10,459 nt of DNA, from assembly GCA_002282555.1 (NCBI GenBank), contig NCJR01000048.1, positions 1-10,459 of the forward strand, given 5' to 3'. Both the position numbers and the translations under genes were made by a program. Position 1 is the stretch's first letter. Each line of letters opens with the position of its first letter. The DNA is from Rhodobacterales bacterium 34-62-10. Lineage in GTDB: Bacteria > Pseudomonadota > Alphaproteobacteria > Rhodobacterales > Rhodobacteraceae. Under the pieces are notes generated by a model. It did no database searches. It saw only the letters and a list, made by a program, of their open reading frames with translations, and was not told the origin of the DNA. Below are positions 1 to 6,616 of the stretch, in pieces.

Positions 1-1
1 G

Positions 2-646
2 GTGCTGGCGGTGATGCTGGTTTATGCCACCAAACTGGTGGCGGTTTTCGCGGCGGCACCGCATGATCCGCAGGCGCGTCGGACGATCCTGTCAGTGCTG
101 ATCGCCTTTTTGCCGGCCGTCGTGGTCGGTGTTCTGGCACATGACATCATCAAGACCATCCTGTTCGAAAGCCCGCGGTTGATCGCGGTCATGCTGATCC
201 TTGGCGGCGTTGTCCTGCTGGTCGTGGACCGGACTGCATTCACGCCGCGTTACAACGATGCGATGCATCTACCGCTCAGCGTCGCACTGAAGATCGGGCT
301 GTTTCAATGCCTTGCCATGATCCCCGGCGTGTCCCGTTCCGGCGCGACCATTGTCGGTGCCCTGACACTGGGTGCCAGCAAACGGGCGGCGGCCGAGTTC
401 TCGTTCTTTCTGTCGATGCCCACGATGGCCGGTGCATTTGCCTATGACCTGTGGCAGAACCGCGCCGTTCTGGACAGCGGATCGGTCACCGAGATCGCAA
501 TCGGGTTCGCGGCGGCTTTCGTGGTGGCGGTGGTCGTCGTGCGCGGATTGCTGAGCTATGTCTCGCGCTATGGCTATGCGCTGTTTGGCTGGTGGCGCAT
601 CATCGTGGGCAGCATTGCTCTGCTTGCGCTCACGCTGCAGGGCTGA
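2..646 (+). CDS. uppP: Undecaprenyl-diphosphatase UppP (BacA), 5' truncated by window start
   Basis: UppP is an inner-membrane enzyme that dephosphorylates undecaprenyl pyrophosphate to recycle the lipid carrier for peptidoglycan and other envelope polymers. The visible part is 214 residues. It carries the family signature PGVSRSGATI at fragment residues 108-117; its Ser and Arg belong to the active site. Several hydrophobic helices are visible, including about 35-50, 60-76, 163-182 and 196-211. The usual protein is about 265-275 residues, so roughly the first 55 residues are missing, including the first conserved Glu-rich motif. The frame is open through the window's first base, so the first codon is internal and not a start. 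The gene ends with TGA at 644-646. It has no functional link to the transport locus downstream. Recognition of the family is firm. Confidence 0.93.
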   Translation: MLAVMLVYATKLVAVFAAAPHDPQARRTILSVLIAFLPAVVVGVLAHDIIKTILFESPRLIAVMLILGGVVLLVVDRTAFTPRYNDAMHLPLSVALKIGLFQCLAMIPGVSRSGATIVGALTLGASKRAAAEFSFFLSMPTMAGAFAYDLWQNRAVLDSGSVTEIAIGFAAAFVVAVVVVRGLLSYVSRYGYALFGWWRIIVGSIALLALTLQG

Positions 647-672
647 GGCATTGCGGATCCGTGCAAAAGGGG

Positions 673-689
673 GCGCAACCGGATTGCGC
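673..689 (-). terminator. Small hairpin, possible terminator between uppP and the TerC remnant
   Basis: GCGCAA (673-678) and TTGCGC (684-689) form a perfect 6-bp stem with a 5-nt loop. On the - strand the stem is followed by CCCCCTTTT, a weak terminator-like tail that suits the end of the remnant terC gene. On the + strand it lies 26 bp after the uppP stop but has no good U-run. It may have served convergent genes. This is weak evidence from base pairing only. Confidence 0.35.
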
Positions 690-718
690 AGCTTTAGGTG
701 ATATCCCTTCAGCGCCGG

Positions 719-980
719 TCAGTTGTGCGGCGCGCCTTCGGTGGCAATGACCACCACCAGTTCACCTTTGGGTATGCCGATCATCCAAGGCAAGAACACC
801 ACCCCAGCGCCAATGATGACGAAGGTAATGCCTAGCGACCATGCCAGCGGAAACTTTTCCCATCCCATCAGATCGGCGATGAAGATCTACCCACATGTTG
901 TGTCTGACGCGGTGATCGTGCCCATCCGGAGAGCGATCCGATCCAAACATCACAAGCGCCCTTGCCTTCAAGATGTTCAT
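719..980 (-). pseudogene. Remnant of a TerC-family integral membrane protein (C-terminal end)
   Basis: On the - strand, codons 886 down to the TGA at 719-721 read IFIADLMGWEKF, then LAWSLGITFVIIGAG and a short polar tail. This matches the last transmembrane helices of TerC-family proteins, which typically read GSKIF(V/I)ADLLG...SLGxTF. The frame is closed by TAG at 887-889. About 50 bp further upstream, in a different frame, codons 968-939 read LKARALVMFGS, resembling the preceding TerC segment (YLKxALALVLxFIGS). The two fragments would be adjacent in an intact protein, so the gene appears broken by a short insertion and frameshift. The N-terminal three quarters of TerC, including the metal-binding-type acidic helices, are absent. 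TerC proteins are linked to metal-ion or tellurite homeostasis. The assignment is from remembered family patterns, not a search. This remnant is the only gene-like content of 647-1032. Confidence 0.55.
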
Positions 981-1007
981 GCAATCCTACATGTGGGCAA
1001 TTCAATG

Positions 1008-1024
1008 CTGGCTGGTGAAGCCAG
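1008..1024 (-). terminator. Candidate terminator of the ABC transporter operon
   Basis: CTGGCT (1008-1013) and AGCCAG (1019-1024) pair perfectly around a 5-nt loop, 8 nt beyond the ATPase stop codon on the - strand. The - strand sequence after the stem (CATTGAATTGCC) has only a poor U tract, so a Rho-independent role is uncertain. The position right after the last gene of the operon is the main support. Confidence 0.35.
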
Positions 1025-1032
1025 ACGATACC

Positions 1033-2553
1033 TCAGCGGCCCTCAACAAACTTGTTCGCCTCAATTCCCGAAATGGCCTGCACGAGATTGTCTTCGGTCA
1101 CTTCCTCCGAAGTGAACTCACGCATCACCCTGCCAGAGAACATCGCAATGATCCGGTCCGAGACATGCAGCACTTCGGGCATTTCCGAGCTGATGACGAT
1201 CACCGCATAGCCCTGGGCGCCCAGATCGCGGATCAGGTTGTGGATTTCCGCTTTCGAGCCGACGTCGATGCCGCGTGTGGGTTCATCCACGATCAGAACC
1301 TGCGGGCGCATCGACAGCCATTTGCCGATCACGATCTTCTGCTGGTTGCCGCCCGACAGATTGCCGACGGTCTGGTGCCAGCCGGGGGTGCGGATGTCCA
1401 GCTTGTCGCGGTAGTGGTCAAAAATCGCGACCTCTGCGCCGTCGCTGACAAAGGGTCCTGCGGTCAGATCATCAATCTGCGGCAGGGTCATGTTGTCCCG
1501 GCAGTTCATGCCCAGCACAAGACCCTGATGTTTGCGATCCTCAGGGACAAGGGAGATGCCGTGGCGGATCGCCTCGATCGGGGAGGTGATCTTGACCTCC
1601 TGCCCGTTCAACAGGATCTGCCCCGCGCGGGGGGTGCGCAGGCCGAAGAGCGTCTCGGCAATTTCGGTCCGGCCTGCACCAACCAGACCGTAGAACCCCA
1701 GAACCTCACCTTTGCGCAGGGCGAAACTGACATCGTGGAAGAGCTTGCCGCAGCATAGGCCGCGCACTTCCAGCGCGACATCGCCCAGTGCGTGATGGCT
1801 GGTGTTGCGCGACAGATCAAGGCTGCGGCCGATCATCAGCTGCGTCACCTCATCCTCGCTCGTGTCGGCTGTGGTCAGGGTGCCGCGATATTGACCGTCG
1901 CGCAGCACGCTGATCCGGTCGGTGATCTTGAAAATCTCTTCCATCCGGTGGGAGATGTAGATGATCCCCACGCCTTTGGTCTGCAAATCGGCGATGACTT
2001 TGAACAGCACGACCTTTTCCGCGTCCGTCAGTGACGCTGTGGGTTCGTCAAAGATCACCGCGCGCGGGTTGACGGTCAGGGCGCGGCCAATCTCGACCAT
2101 CTGCTGATTGGCAATCGACAGATCCCCGACCCGCGTTTTCGCGTCAAAGCCCACGTTCAGGGTTTTCAGGATGGCATCGGTATCGGCGTAAAGCTTTGTC
2201 CAATCGACCCGGCCAAAGGATTTCAGGGGCAATTCGCCCAAGAAGATATTTTCGGCCACGCTGAGTTCATCCGCAAGGCTGAGTTCTTGGTGGATGAAGA
2301 CCACCCCCTTGGCCTTGGCCTGTTGCGGCGAGGTCATGACGGTGGGTTCCTCGGCGATGAAAATCTGGCCCGTATCAGGCGCGTGGATGCCGCCCAGAAC
2401 CTTCATCAGGGTGGATTTACCCGCGCCGTTTTCCCCCATGAGGGCGTGGACCTCTCCGGGCATGACGGACAGGGACACACCATCCAGCGCGCGGACGCCG
2501 GGGAATGTCTTGACGATACCTTCAAGGCGCAGGACGGGGATGGGTGCGGTCAT
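1033..2553 (-). CDS. CUT2-family sugar-type ABC importer, double ATPase subunit (RbsA/MglA-like)
   Basis: This 506-residue cytoplasmic ATPase energises uptake through the two permeases encoded just upstream. It has two nucleotide-binding domains in tandem. The first has Walker A GENGAGKST at 40-48, Q-loop Q89, a signature-like LSIANQQ at 145-151, Walker B VIFDEPT at 166-172 and switch His 202. The second has a degenerate Walker A GLVGAGRTE at 289-297 (Arg for Lys), a full LSGGNQQK signature at 399-406 and Walker B LIVDEPTRG at 420-428. It has SSEMPE at 455-460 where the switch His would be. This asymmetric pattern is normal for RbsA/MglA/XylG proteins, which usually have about 500 residues. 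The start MTAPIPVL is chosen because the ATG overlaps the permease B stop in an ATGA and is preceded by AGGAG at 8 nt. Longer upstream extensions in this frame are antisense-like low-complexity sequence inside the permease gene. The substrate cannot be read from the ATPase. Confidence 0.95.
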   Translation of the reverse strand: MTAPIPVLRLEGIVKTFPGVRALDGVSLSVMPGEVHALMGENGAGKSTLMKVLGGIHAPDTGQIFIAEEPTVMTSPQQAKAKGVVFIHQELSLADELSVAENIFLGELPLKSFGRVDWTKLYADTDAILKTLNVGFDAKTRVGDLSIANQQMVEIGRALTVNPRAVIFDEPTASLTDAEKVVLFKVIADLQTKGVGIIYISHRMEEIFKITDRISVLRDGQYRGTLTTADTSEDEVTQLMIGRSLDLSRNTSHHALGDVALEVRGLCCGKLFHDVSFALRKGEVLGFYGLVGAGRTEIAETLFGLRTPRAGQILLNGQEVKITSPIEAIRHGISLVPEDRKHQGLVLGMNCRDNMTLPQIDDLTAGPFVSDGAEVAIFDHYRDKLDIRTPGWHQTVGNLSGGNQQKIVIGKWLSMRPQVLIVDEPTRGIDVGSKAEIHNLIRDLGAQGYAVIVISSEMPEVLHVSDRIIAMFSGRVMREFTSEEVTEDNLVQAISGIEANKFVEGR

Positions 2554-3551
2554 ATCTTCAACTCCTCTTGCCCCTTGCGGTTCAACTGGCGGTCCAGCAG
2601 AAGCACGGCGATCAGGATCAGGCCGATCACCAGATTGACAGTCTCGGTCGCGGCCCCGATATGGCCCAGACCTTTGCGCAGCAATTGGATGGCGATGACG
2701 CCGCCCAGCGTCGACAGGATCGAGCCATAGCCCCCCGTCAGCTTGGTGCCACCCAGAACCACCGCCGTGATCGCCCACAACTCGAACAGCATCCCGTCAT
2801 TGGGATTGACCGAACCGCTTTCAGAGTAGAACACCACCGCCGAGAGTGCGGCCAGAAACCCGATCAAGACGAAATTCCACACCATATGCGGCCCGACGCG
2901 GATACCTGCATTCACCGCCGCTTCACGGTTGTTGCCGATGGCATAGGCGTTGCGGCCATGCACGGTGCGGGTCATCAAAAGCCACAACGCCAGCGCCGTG
3001 ATCAGCAGGAACCATGTCGCGGTATGCAGGCCCAGAAACTGCGCCTCGGCAAAATCGACCAAGGTCCAGTTCAGATGGCTTGTCGGTTGCTCGCCATTGA
3101 TCATGAACACCAGCCCGCGATAGCCCAGCATCGAGCCCAGCGTGACGATGAAGGCATCAACCCCGGTTTTCCACACAATCAGCCCGTTGATCGCGCCCAG
3201 CACCGCACCCGTCAGCAGCGCCAGCCCCCAAGCCACCGGGATGGCCCAATCGCCCATCGCTTGCAGGGCGGGCCATGTCATGCTGTCCAGCAGAACGATG
3301 GCCGCCAGCGCATAGGTGGCCCCGACGCTCAGGTCGATATTGCCGTTGATCATGATGATCGTCATGCCCAGCGCGATGATCCCGATGGGGGCCGATTGCT
3401 TGAGCAGTAACAGCATGTTGTCGAAATCCATGAAAGCCTTGTCCGATGTGGACATGAATTCCCCGGCAATGGAAAAGAACGCCAGTTCGACCAATATGAA
3501 GACCCAGATCGCGCCGTATTTCAGGGCGTCCCTATAGCGTGCGGTTGTCAT
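2550..3551 (-). CDS. CUT2-family ABC importer permease B (RbsC-like, BPD_transp_2)
   Basis: This 333-residue polytopic inner-membrane protein is one of two different permeases of this importer. It has the hallmarks of the RbsC/XylH/AraH group: NIDLSVG at 71-77 after ALGMTIIM, GNNREAAVNAGI at 206-217 (the cytoplasmic coupling loop that contacts the ATPase), and AVVLGGTKLTGGYGS at 263-277. About eight to ten hydrophobic segments can be counted, among them 14-30, 53-69, 104-125, 177-193, 224-241 and 303-319. The start MTTARYRD is supported by GGAGG 8 nt upstream, immediately after the permease A stop (14-nt gap between the genes). Upstream in-frame sequence runs through permease A in a shadow frame and is not coding. 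The stop overlaps the ATPase start by 4 bp. It most likely forms a heterodimeric pore with permease A, because both are full length and differ in sequence. Confidence 0.93.
   Translation of the reverse strand: MTTARYRDALKYGAIWVFILVELAFFSIAGEFMSTSDKAFMDFDNMLLLLKQSAPIGIIALGMTIIMINGNIDLSVGATYALAAIVLLDSMTWPALQAMGDWAIPVAWGLALLTGAVLGAINGLIVWKTGVDAFIVTLGSMLGYRGLVFMINGEQPTSHLNWTLVDFAEAQFLGLHTATWFLLITALALWLLMTRTVHGRNAYAIGNNREAAVNAGIRVGPHMVWNFVLIGFLAALSAVVFYSESGSVNPNDGMLFELWAITAVVLGGTKLTGGYGSILSTLGGVIAIQLLRKGLGHIGAATETVNLVIGLILIAVLLLDRQLNRKGQEELKI
2562..2566 (-). promoter_or_regulatory. Ribosome binding site fixing the ATPase start
   Basis: AGGAG on the - strand lies 8 nt before the ATG at 2553-2551, inside the last codons of permease B. 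Together with the 4-bp ATGA stop-start overlap it indicates translational coupling. It also argues against the much longer in-frame upstream start. Confidence 0.75.
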
Positions 3552-3565
3552 CGACCCGCCCTCCT

Positions 3566-4540
3566 TCACGCGGTGGGGGACCACAAGCGGCCCCGCTTTG
3601 CTGCGACGTCCAGCCAGACGGCCAGGATGATGATGGCCCAAGTCACGACATATTGGACATAAAAGGCCAGACCCATCAGCAGCAGTCCATTTTGGATAAA
3701 GCCAAGGATCAGCACGCCGATCACCGTCTTGAATATCGTACCGGACCCGCCCATCAGCGACGCGCCGCCCAAAACGACCGCGGCCAGCACCTCCAACTCC
3801 ATCCCTTGGCCCACGGTGTTCTGGCTGCCAAGGCTGCGGCTGGCCTGCAACAAGCCCGCGACGGCCACACAGAAAGACGACATCAGATAGGTCAGAAACA
3901 CGATCCGCGCGCGCGGGATGCCCGAAAAGGTGGCGGCTTGCCCGTTGCCGCCCACGGCATAGACTTTGCGCCCGAACGGGGTCTTGGACAGCGTGATGCC
4001 AAGGATGACGGCAAGTCCCAGAAAGATCAGGATGGGGACGGGCACGCCCAGAATCCGGCCCTGCCCGAAGACGGAAAACCATGTTCCGGCCTTATCGGCG
4101 ATATCCATGTTCTTGCCGCCCGACCATGTCAGTGTCAGCCCATGGATCGCCGACAGCATCCCCAGCGTGACGATCAGCGAGTTCAATTTCATATACCCCA
4201 CCAGAAAGCCGATAAAGGCCCCCAGCGCCAAGGTCAGGCCAAACATCGCAGGAATGGCCAGCGCGGGGCCAAGCTTGTCATGCAGGTCCAGCACCACGAT
4301 GGTCGAGAATGACATCATGGAGCCGACCGAGAGGTCAAAGTTCCCGCCGATCACAACAAAGGTGACGCCCAGCGCCATGACACCCAGAATGGCCGAGGAG
4401 CGGATGACACCGGATATATTGTCGATGGCGATGAAACGCTGATTGGCCAGCGCAAAGCCGATCATAAAGATCGCAAAGGCAATCAGGATGCCTTGTTTCG
4501 CAAGGATTGCGCCGATCCCCTGTTTCGTCAGTCCTGCCAT
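3566..4540 (-). CDS. CUT2-family ABC importer permease A (RbsC-like, BPD_transp_2)
   Basis: This 324-residue polytopic inner-membrane permease is the partner of permease B. Family marks are NFDLSVGS at 67-74 after ALGVTFVVIGG, GGNGQAATFSGI at 197-208 (the loop that contacts the ATPase), and AVVLGGASLMGGSGT at 254-268. Hydrophobic segments are visible at about 16-32, 50-65, 92-115, 168-184, 212-231, 271-290 and 296-312. The start follows GGGGAG at about 7 nt. The gene lies 33 nt after SDR1 and 14 nt before permease B, within the same transcript. Some CUT2 systems use a single homodimerising permease, while others (for example autoinducer-2 LsrC/LsrD) use two, as here. Residues shared with permease B at the same places support an ancient duplication. 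The substrate is unknown. Confidence 0.93.
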   Translation of the reverse strand: MAGLTKQGIGAILAKQGILIAFAIFMIGFALANQRFIAIDNISGVIRSSAILGVMALGVTFVVIGGNFDLSVGSMMSFSTIVVLDLHDKLGPALAIPAMFGLTLALGAFIGFLVGYMKLNSLIVTLGMLSAIHGLTLTWSGGKNMDIADKAGTWFSVFGQGRILGVPVPILIFLGLAVILGITLSKTPFGRKVYAVGGNGQAATFSGIPRARIVFLTYLMSSFCVAVAGLLQASRSLGSQNTVGQGMELEVLAAVVLGGASLMGGSGTIFKTVIGVLILGFIQNGLLLMGLAFYVQYVVTWAIIILAVWLDVAAKRGRLWSPTA

Positions 4541-4573
4541 GTCGTTCTCCCCCCTTGGTGCAGGCCTTGGCCA

Positions 4574-5371
4574 TCACACCAGAGTCATTCCCCCATCGAT
4601 CATGATGATCTGCCCCGTCATGTAGTCGCTGTCACGCGACGCCAGAAAGGTCGTTGTACCGGTGATATCCGCAGGCTTAGCCACGCGTCCGCGCAGGATT
4701 TGGGCCGAAAACTCCTCCATCGCCTGACCGGGCCGCTCTGCGGCACCGATCTCCATCAGATCGTGATCGACCTGCTCCCACATCTCGGTCGCCACCACGC
4801 CGGGGGCGAAACCTGTAACCGTGATGTCATGCTTGGCCAGATCGCGCGCGCCGGATTGGGTCAGCGACACGACGGCCCATTTGCTGGCGCAATAGGGGGC
4901 AACATTGTCAAATCCCTGACGGCTGGCAACGCTGGCAGTGTTGATGATCTTGCCACCACCGCCTTGGACGATCATCTGATGGGCGGCTTCCTGCATCCCG
5001 ATCATGCACCCCAGGCCGTTGATCCCCATGATGAAATTCCAATTCTCCTCGGTCACGTCCAGGAAATTCATCGGCTTGTTCACGCCCGCATTGTTGAACA
5101 TCACATCCAACCTGCCAAGGGTGGCCACCGTGTGCGCGATCATCGCCCGTACCTGTTTACGGTCGGTGACATCGACGGCGGCATGGGTCACCCGGGCCCC
5201 TGACGATGCGGCACGAGCGGCGTTGGCTTGGGCCACTTCAGCCACCTTTGCGGCGTTGATGTCGGCAAAACAGACATGCGCGCCCTCGTCCAGCAGCGCC
5301 TCTCCTATTGCGCGACCGATCCCTTGGGCCGCACCCGTCACAATACTGCAACGTCCCGCAACACGTGACAT
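4574..5371 (-). CDS. Short-chain dehydrogenase/reductase SDR1 (classical, NAD-type)
   Basis: This 265-residue cytoplasmic oxidoreductase of the classical SDR family has every expected element. The dinucleotide motif TGAAQGIG is at 12-19. Acidic D37 at the end of the second strand favours NAD(H) over NADP(H). NNAG is at 93-96. The catalytic tetrad is N118, S147, Y160 and K164 (YCASK at 160-164). The C-terminus reads DSDYMTGQIIMIDGG. The length is typical. The start has GGAGGT about 6 nt upstream. The gene sits between the binding protein and the permeases, so the enzyme probably oxidises the imported compound. The general look resembles polyol and butanediol dehydrogenases, but substrate prediction within SDRs is unreliable. 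It is clearly a paralogue of SDR2 on the other arm; both share GxNKP, the WEQxDxDLxEIG stretch and DSDYMTGQ. Confidence 0.93.
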   Translation of the reverse strand: MSRVAGRCSIVTGAAQGIGRAIGEALLDEGAHVCFADINAAKVAEVAQANAARAASSGARVTHAAVDVTDRKQVRAMIAHTVATLGRLDVMFNNAGVNKPMNFLDVTEENWNFIMGINGLGCMIGMQEAAHQMIVQGGGGKIINTASVASRQGFDNVAPYCASKWAVVSLTQSGARDLAKHDITVTGFAPGVVATEMWEQVDHDLMEIGAAERPGQAMEEFSAQILRGRVAKPADITGTTTFLASRDSDYMTGQIIMIDGGMTLV

Positions 5372-5396
5372 TCCGCACCTCCGTAGGCTTGTTCAT

Positions 5397-5436
5397 GTAA
5401 AGAAAACGAAACGCGCGGGGCAACAAGGCCCCACGC
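5397..5436 (-). terminator. Intercistronic terminator/attenuator between binding protein and SDR1
   Basis: On the - strand, GCGTGGGGC and GCCCCGCGC (arms 5428-5436 and 5413-5421) form a 9-bp stem with one G-U pair and a 6-nt loop. The stem is followed at once by a U-rich run (GTTTCGTTTTCTTT). This is a good Rho-independent terminator shape, yet the same transcript must continue into SDR1 and the permeases. A leaky terminator or 3'-stabilising stem after the binding-protein gene is a common way to make more binding protein than membrane components. Confidence 0.7.
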
Positions 5437-5450
5437 ATCCCGGGAGGAGA

Positions 5451-6401
5451 TCAGAAGACGGGTTTGGTAAACTCGTCCATGTTGTCCTGCGTAATCTTGG
5501 GCGTGTCGAAATAGTTCAGGAACGGCAGCTCCTCACCATTCAGAAGGTCGATCGCGGTCTTGAGGGCTGCCTCGGCATCATCCACCGGGGATTGATAGAT
5601 CGAGCCCCAATAGTCACCCGCCGCCATCGCATTATAGCCCACGGCGAAGTTGGTGGCGCCCACGAAAATGATCCCTTCGCGCCCGGCGGCCTTGGCCGCG
5701 TTCAACGCGCCCACGCCCATATTGTCATCGCCAGCATAGACGCCGTCGATATCGTCATACTTCACAAGGAACGCTTCCATGACCTGCTGCGACTTTTCGC
5801 GGTTCCAGTCACCGGGCTGCGTTTCCACCAGCGTCACATCGGGGCAAACCTCGGGCAGGCGATCGTCAAAGCCCTTTTGCCGTTCAATCGCGGTGGTGTA
5901 CCCGGGCTGGCCAGAAATCTGCACCACGCGGGCCTCGCCCTCAATGCCCATTTCCTTGAACTTGTCGCACATGATCTCGGCCGAACGCGCGCCTTGCGTG
6001 ATGTTATCGGGGCCTGAGAAGGACGCGACGAAATCAAAACCCTGTTCGGCAATGTTGGAATTGGTCACAACAACCGGAATCCCGGCATTATGCGCTTTGC
6101 GCACGGCGGGGATCACGGCTTCGCCATTGGTGGGCCAGATGATGATGGCATCCACCTCTTGCTGGATCAGGTCTTCCATCTGGGCGATCTGCCGGGCGAC
6201 ATCGCCTCCCGCATCCAGCACGACAACCTCGACATCGGGGTTGGCCTCGGCGGCGGCGATGAACGCCCGCTCATAGGTGGTCTGATAGCTGTCCACGCCC
6301 ACGTTGTTCTGCGTGATGCCGATCCGCATCGTCTCGGCGGCAGCGGCAGTCGCGAACATCGCTGTCGTGCAGGTCAGCGCGACCTTGAGTGTCACTTTCA
6401 T
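5451..6401 (-). CDS. Periplasmic sugar-type substrate-binding protein of the CUT2 importer (RbsB-like)
   Basis: This 316-residue secreted binding protein delivers the substrate to the permease pair. Residues 1-22 form a signal peptide (basic start, hydrophobic core, AAA before E23). The mature part has the periplasmic-binding-protein type I fold pattern. The first strand is MRIGITQNN at 25-33, and IIIWPTNGEAVIPAVRKAHNAGIPVV follows at 86-111. Next come SGQPGYTTAIERQKGF at 163-178, where R174 is a likely ligand contact, and YAGDDNMGVGALNAAKAAG at 222-240, where D225 takes the usual ligand-contact position. C145 and C186 could form a disulphide but this is a guess. The start follows GGAGG at 9 nt. 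It is the first gene of the - strand operon, directly facing the divergent control region. The fold family is sure. The ligand, probably a sugar, polyol or related compound, is not. Confidence 0.93.
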   Translation of the reverse strand: MKVTLKVALTCTTAMFATAAAAETMRIGITQNNVGVDSYQTTYERAFIAAAEANPDVEVVVLDAGGDVARQIAQMEDLIQQEVDAIIIWPTNGEAVIPAVRKAHNAGIPVVVTNSNIAEQGFDFVASFSGPDNITQGARSAEIMCDKFKEMGIEGEARVVQISGQPGYTTAIERQKGFDDRLPEVCPDVTLVETQPGDWNREKSQQVMEAFLVKYDDIDGVYAGDDNMGVGALNAAKAAGREGIIFVGATNFAVGYNAMAAGDYWGSIYQSPVDDAEAALKTAIDLLNGEELPFLNYFDTPKITQDNMDEFTKPVF

Positions 6402-6461
6402 TCTCTGGTTCCTCCCATCGGAATTTATCTTGGCACGTTTGCAGGCGACCTCCCAGCCTCA

Positions 6462-6474
6462 GGTGATTTTCACC
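6462..6474. promoter_or_regulatory. Palindrome, candidate operator
   Basis: GGTGATTTTCACC is an inverted repeat with two 5-bp arms around TTT. It lies 60-75 bp before the binding-protein start, which would suit control of the transporter operon. It could be chance or a minor RNA hairpin. Confidence 0.3.
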
Positions 6475-6495
6475 CTGTGCAAACGCTCCCTTATC

Positions 6496-6505
6496 AATCG
6501 CGATT
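6496..6505. promoter_or_regulatory. Perfect 10-bp palindrome AATCGCGATT, candidate operator
   Basis: AATCGCGATT is a perfect dyad. Its right part CGCGATTTT (6499-6507) recurs at 6523-6531, 24 bp downstream. The position between the two operons suits a regulator site, but no bound protein can be named. Confidence 0.3.
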
Positions 6506-6530
6506 TTGCAAAGCGTGAACGCCGCGATTT

Positions 6531-6564
6531 TATCCATTTTGAACTTAATAATATCCATTTTGAA
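6531..6564. repeat. 13-bp direct repeat with 21-bp period, candidate tandem operators
   Basis: TATCCATTTTGAA occurs exactly at 6531-6543 and again at 6552-6564. The 21-bp period is two turns of B-DNA, so a protein bound to both copies would lie on the same face. The last copy ends 52 bp before the regulator start. The adjacent fusion regulator is the obvious candidate binder, giving autoregulation and control of the divergent operon. That role is inferred; the repeat itself is seen directly. Confidence 0.6.
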
Positions 6565-6604
6565 TTTTTTTGCGATACTTGCTGGATATCAAATTGATCA
6601 GCTT

Positions 6605-6609
6605 GGGAG
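6605..6609 (+). promoter_or_regulatory. Ribosome binding site fixing the regulator start
   Basis: GGGAG lies 7 nt before ATG 6617-6619. This choice removes a 37-codon in-frame extension (from 6506) that would run through the AT-rich repeat region and encode a hydrophobic Ile/Leu-rich stretch. The extension has no comparable ribosome binding site. Confidence 0.6.
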
Positions 6610-6616
6610 CAGACAA

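Larger units (their letters stand above)
6402..6616. promoter_or_regulatory. Divergent control region between the transporter operon and the regulator operon
   Basis: These 215 bp must hold the promoters of both operons. The right part (about 6527-6600) is strikingly AT-rich compared with the surroundings. It contains a 13-bp direct repeat and an inverted ATATCCA/TGGATAT pair (6551-6557 and 6583-6589). The left part has short palindromes at 6462-6474 and 6496-6505, and an inverted pair CGTTTGCA/TGCAAACG (6436-6443 and 6478-6485). No convincing sigma-70 -35/-10 pair was found on either strand, so promoter positions are not given. Confidence 0.7.

Noticed and set aside
973..1758. Open frame on the + strand within the ATPase gene
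   Set aside because: It is antisense to the ATPase C-terminal domain with its Walker motifs. No ribosome binding site or family likeness was seen.
2554..2778. N-terminal extension of the ATPase to an upstream start at 2778
   Set aside because: The extension overlaps the permease B gene in another frame and reads as Arg/Gly/Asp-rich noise. The ATGA overlap and AGGAG at 2562-2566 mark the true start at 2553.
3552..4082. N-terminal extension of permease B to 4082
   Set aside because: It runs through permease A in a shadow frame. The start at 3551 has a good GGAGG and gives a normal RbsC-like length.
6506..6616. Start of the fusion regulator at 6506, adding a hydrophobic N-terminus that could be a membrane anchor
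   Set aside because: The extension covers the AT-rich repeats, which makes it Ile/Leu-rich by composition, and lacks a good ribosome binding site. ATG 6617 has GGGAG at 7 nt. An anchored form cannot be fully excluded without transcript data.
6402..6616. Sigma-70 promoter boxes for either operon
   Set aside because: Several TTGAAT/TTGAAC and GATACT/TGATAA-like hexamers occur, but none pairs at 16-18 bp with a good partner. Naming one would be guesswork.
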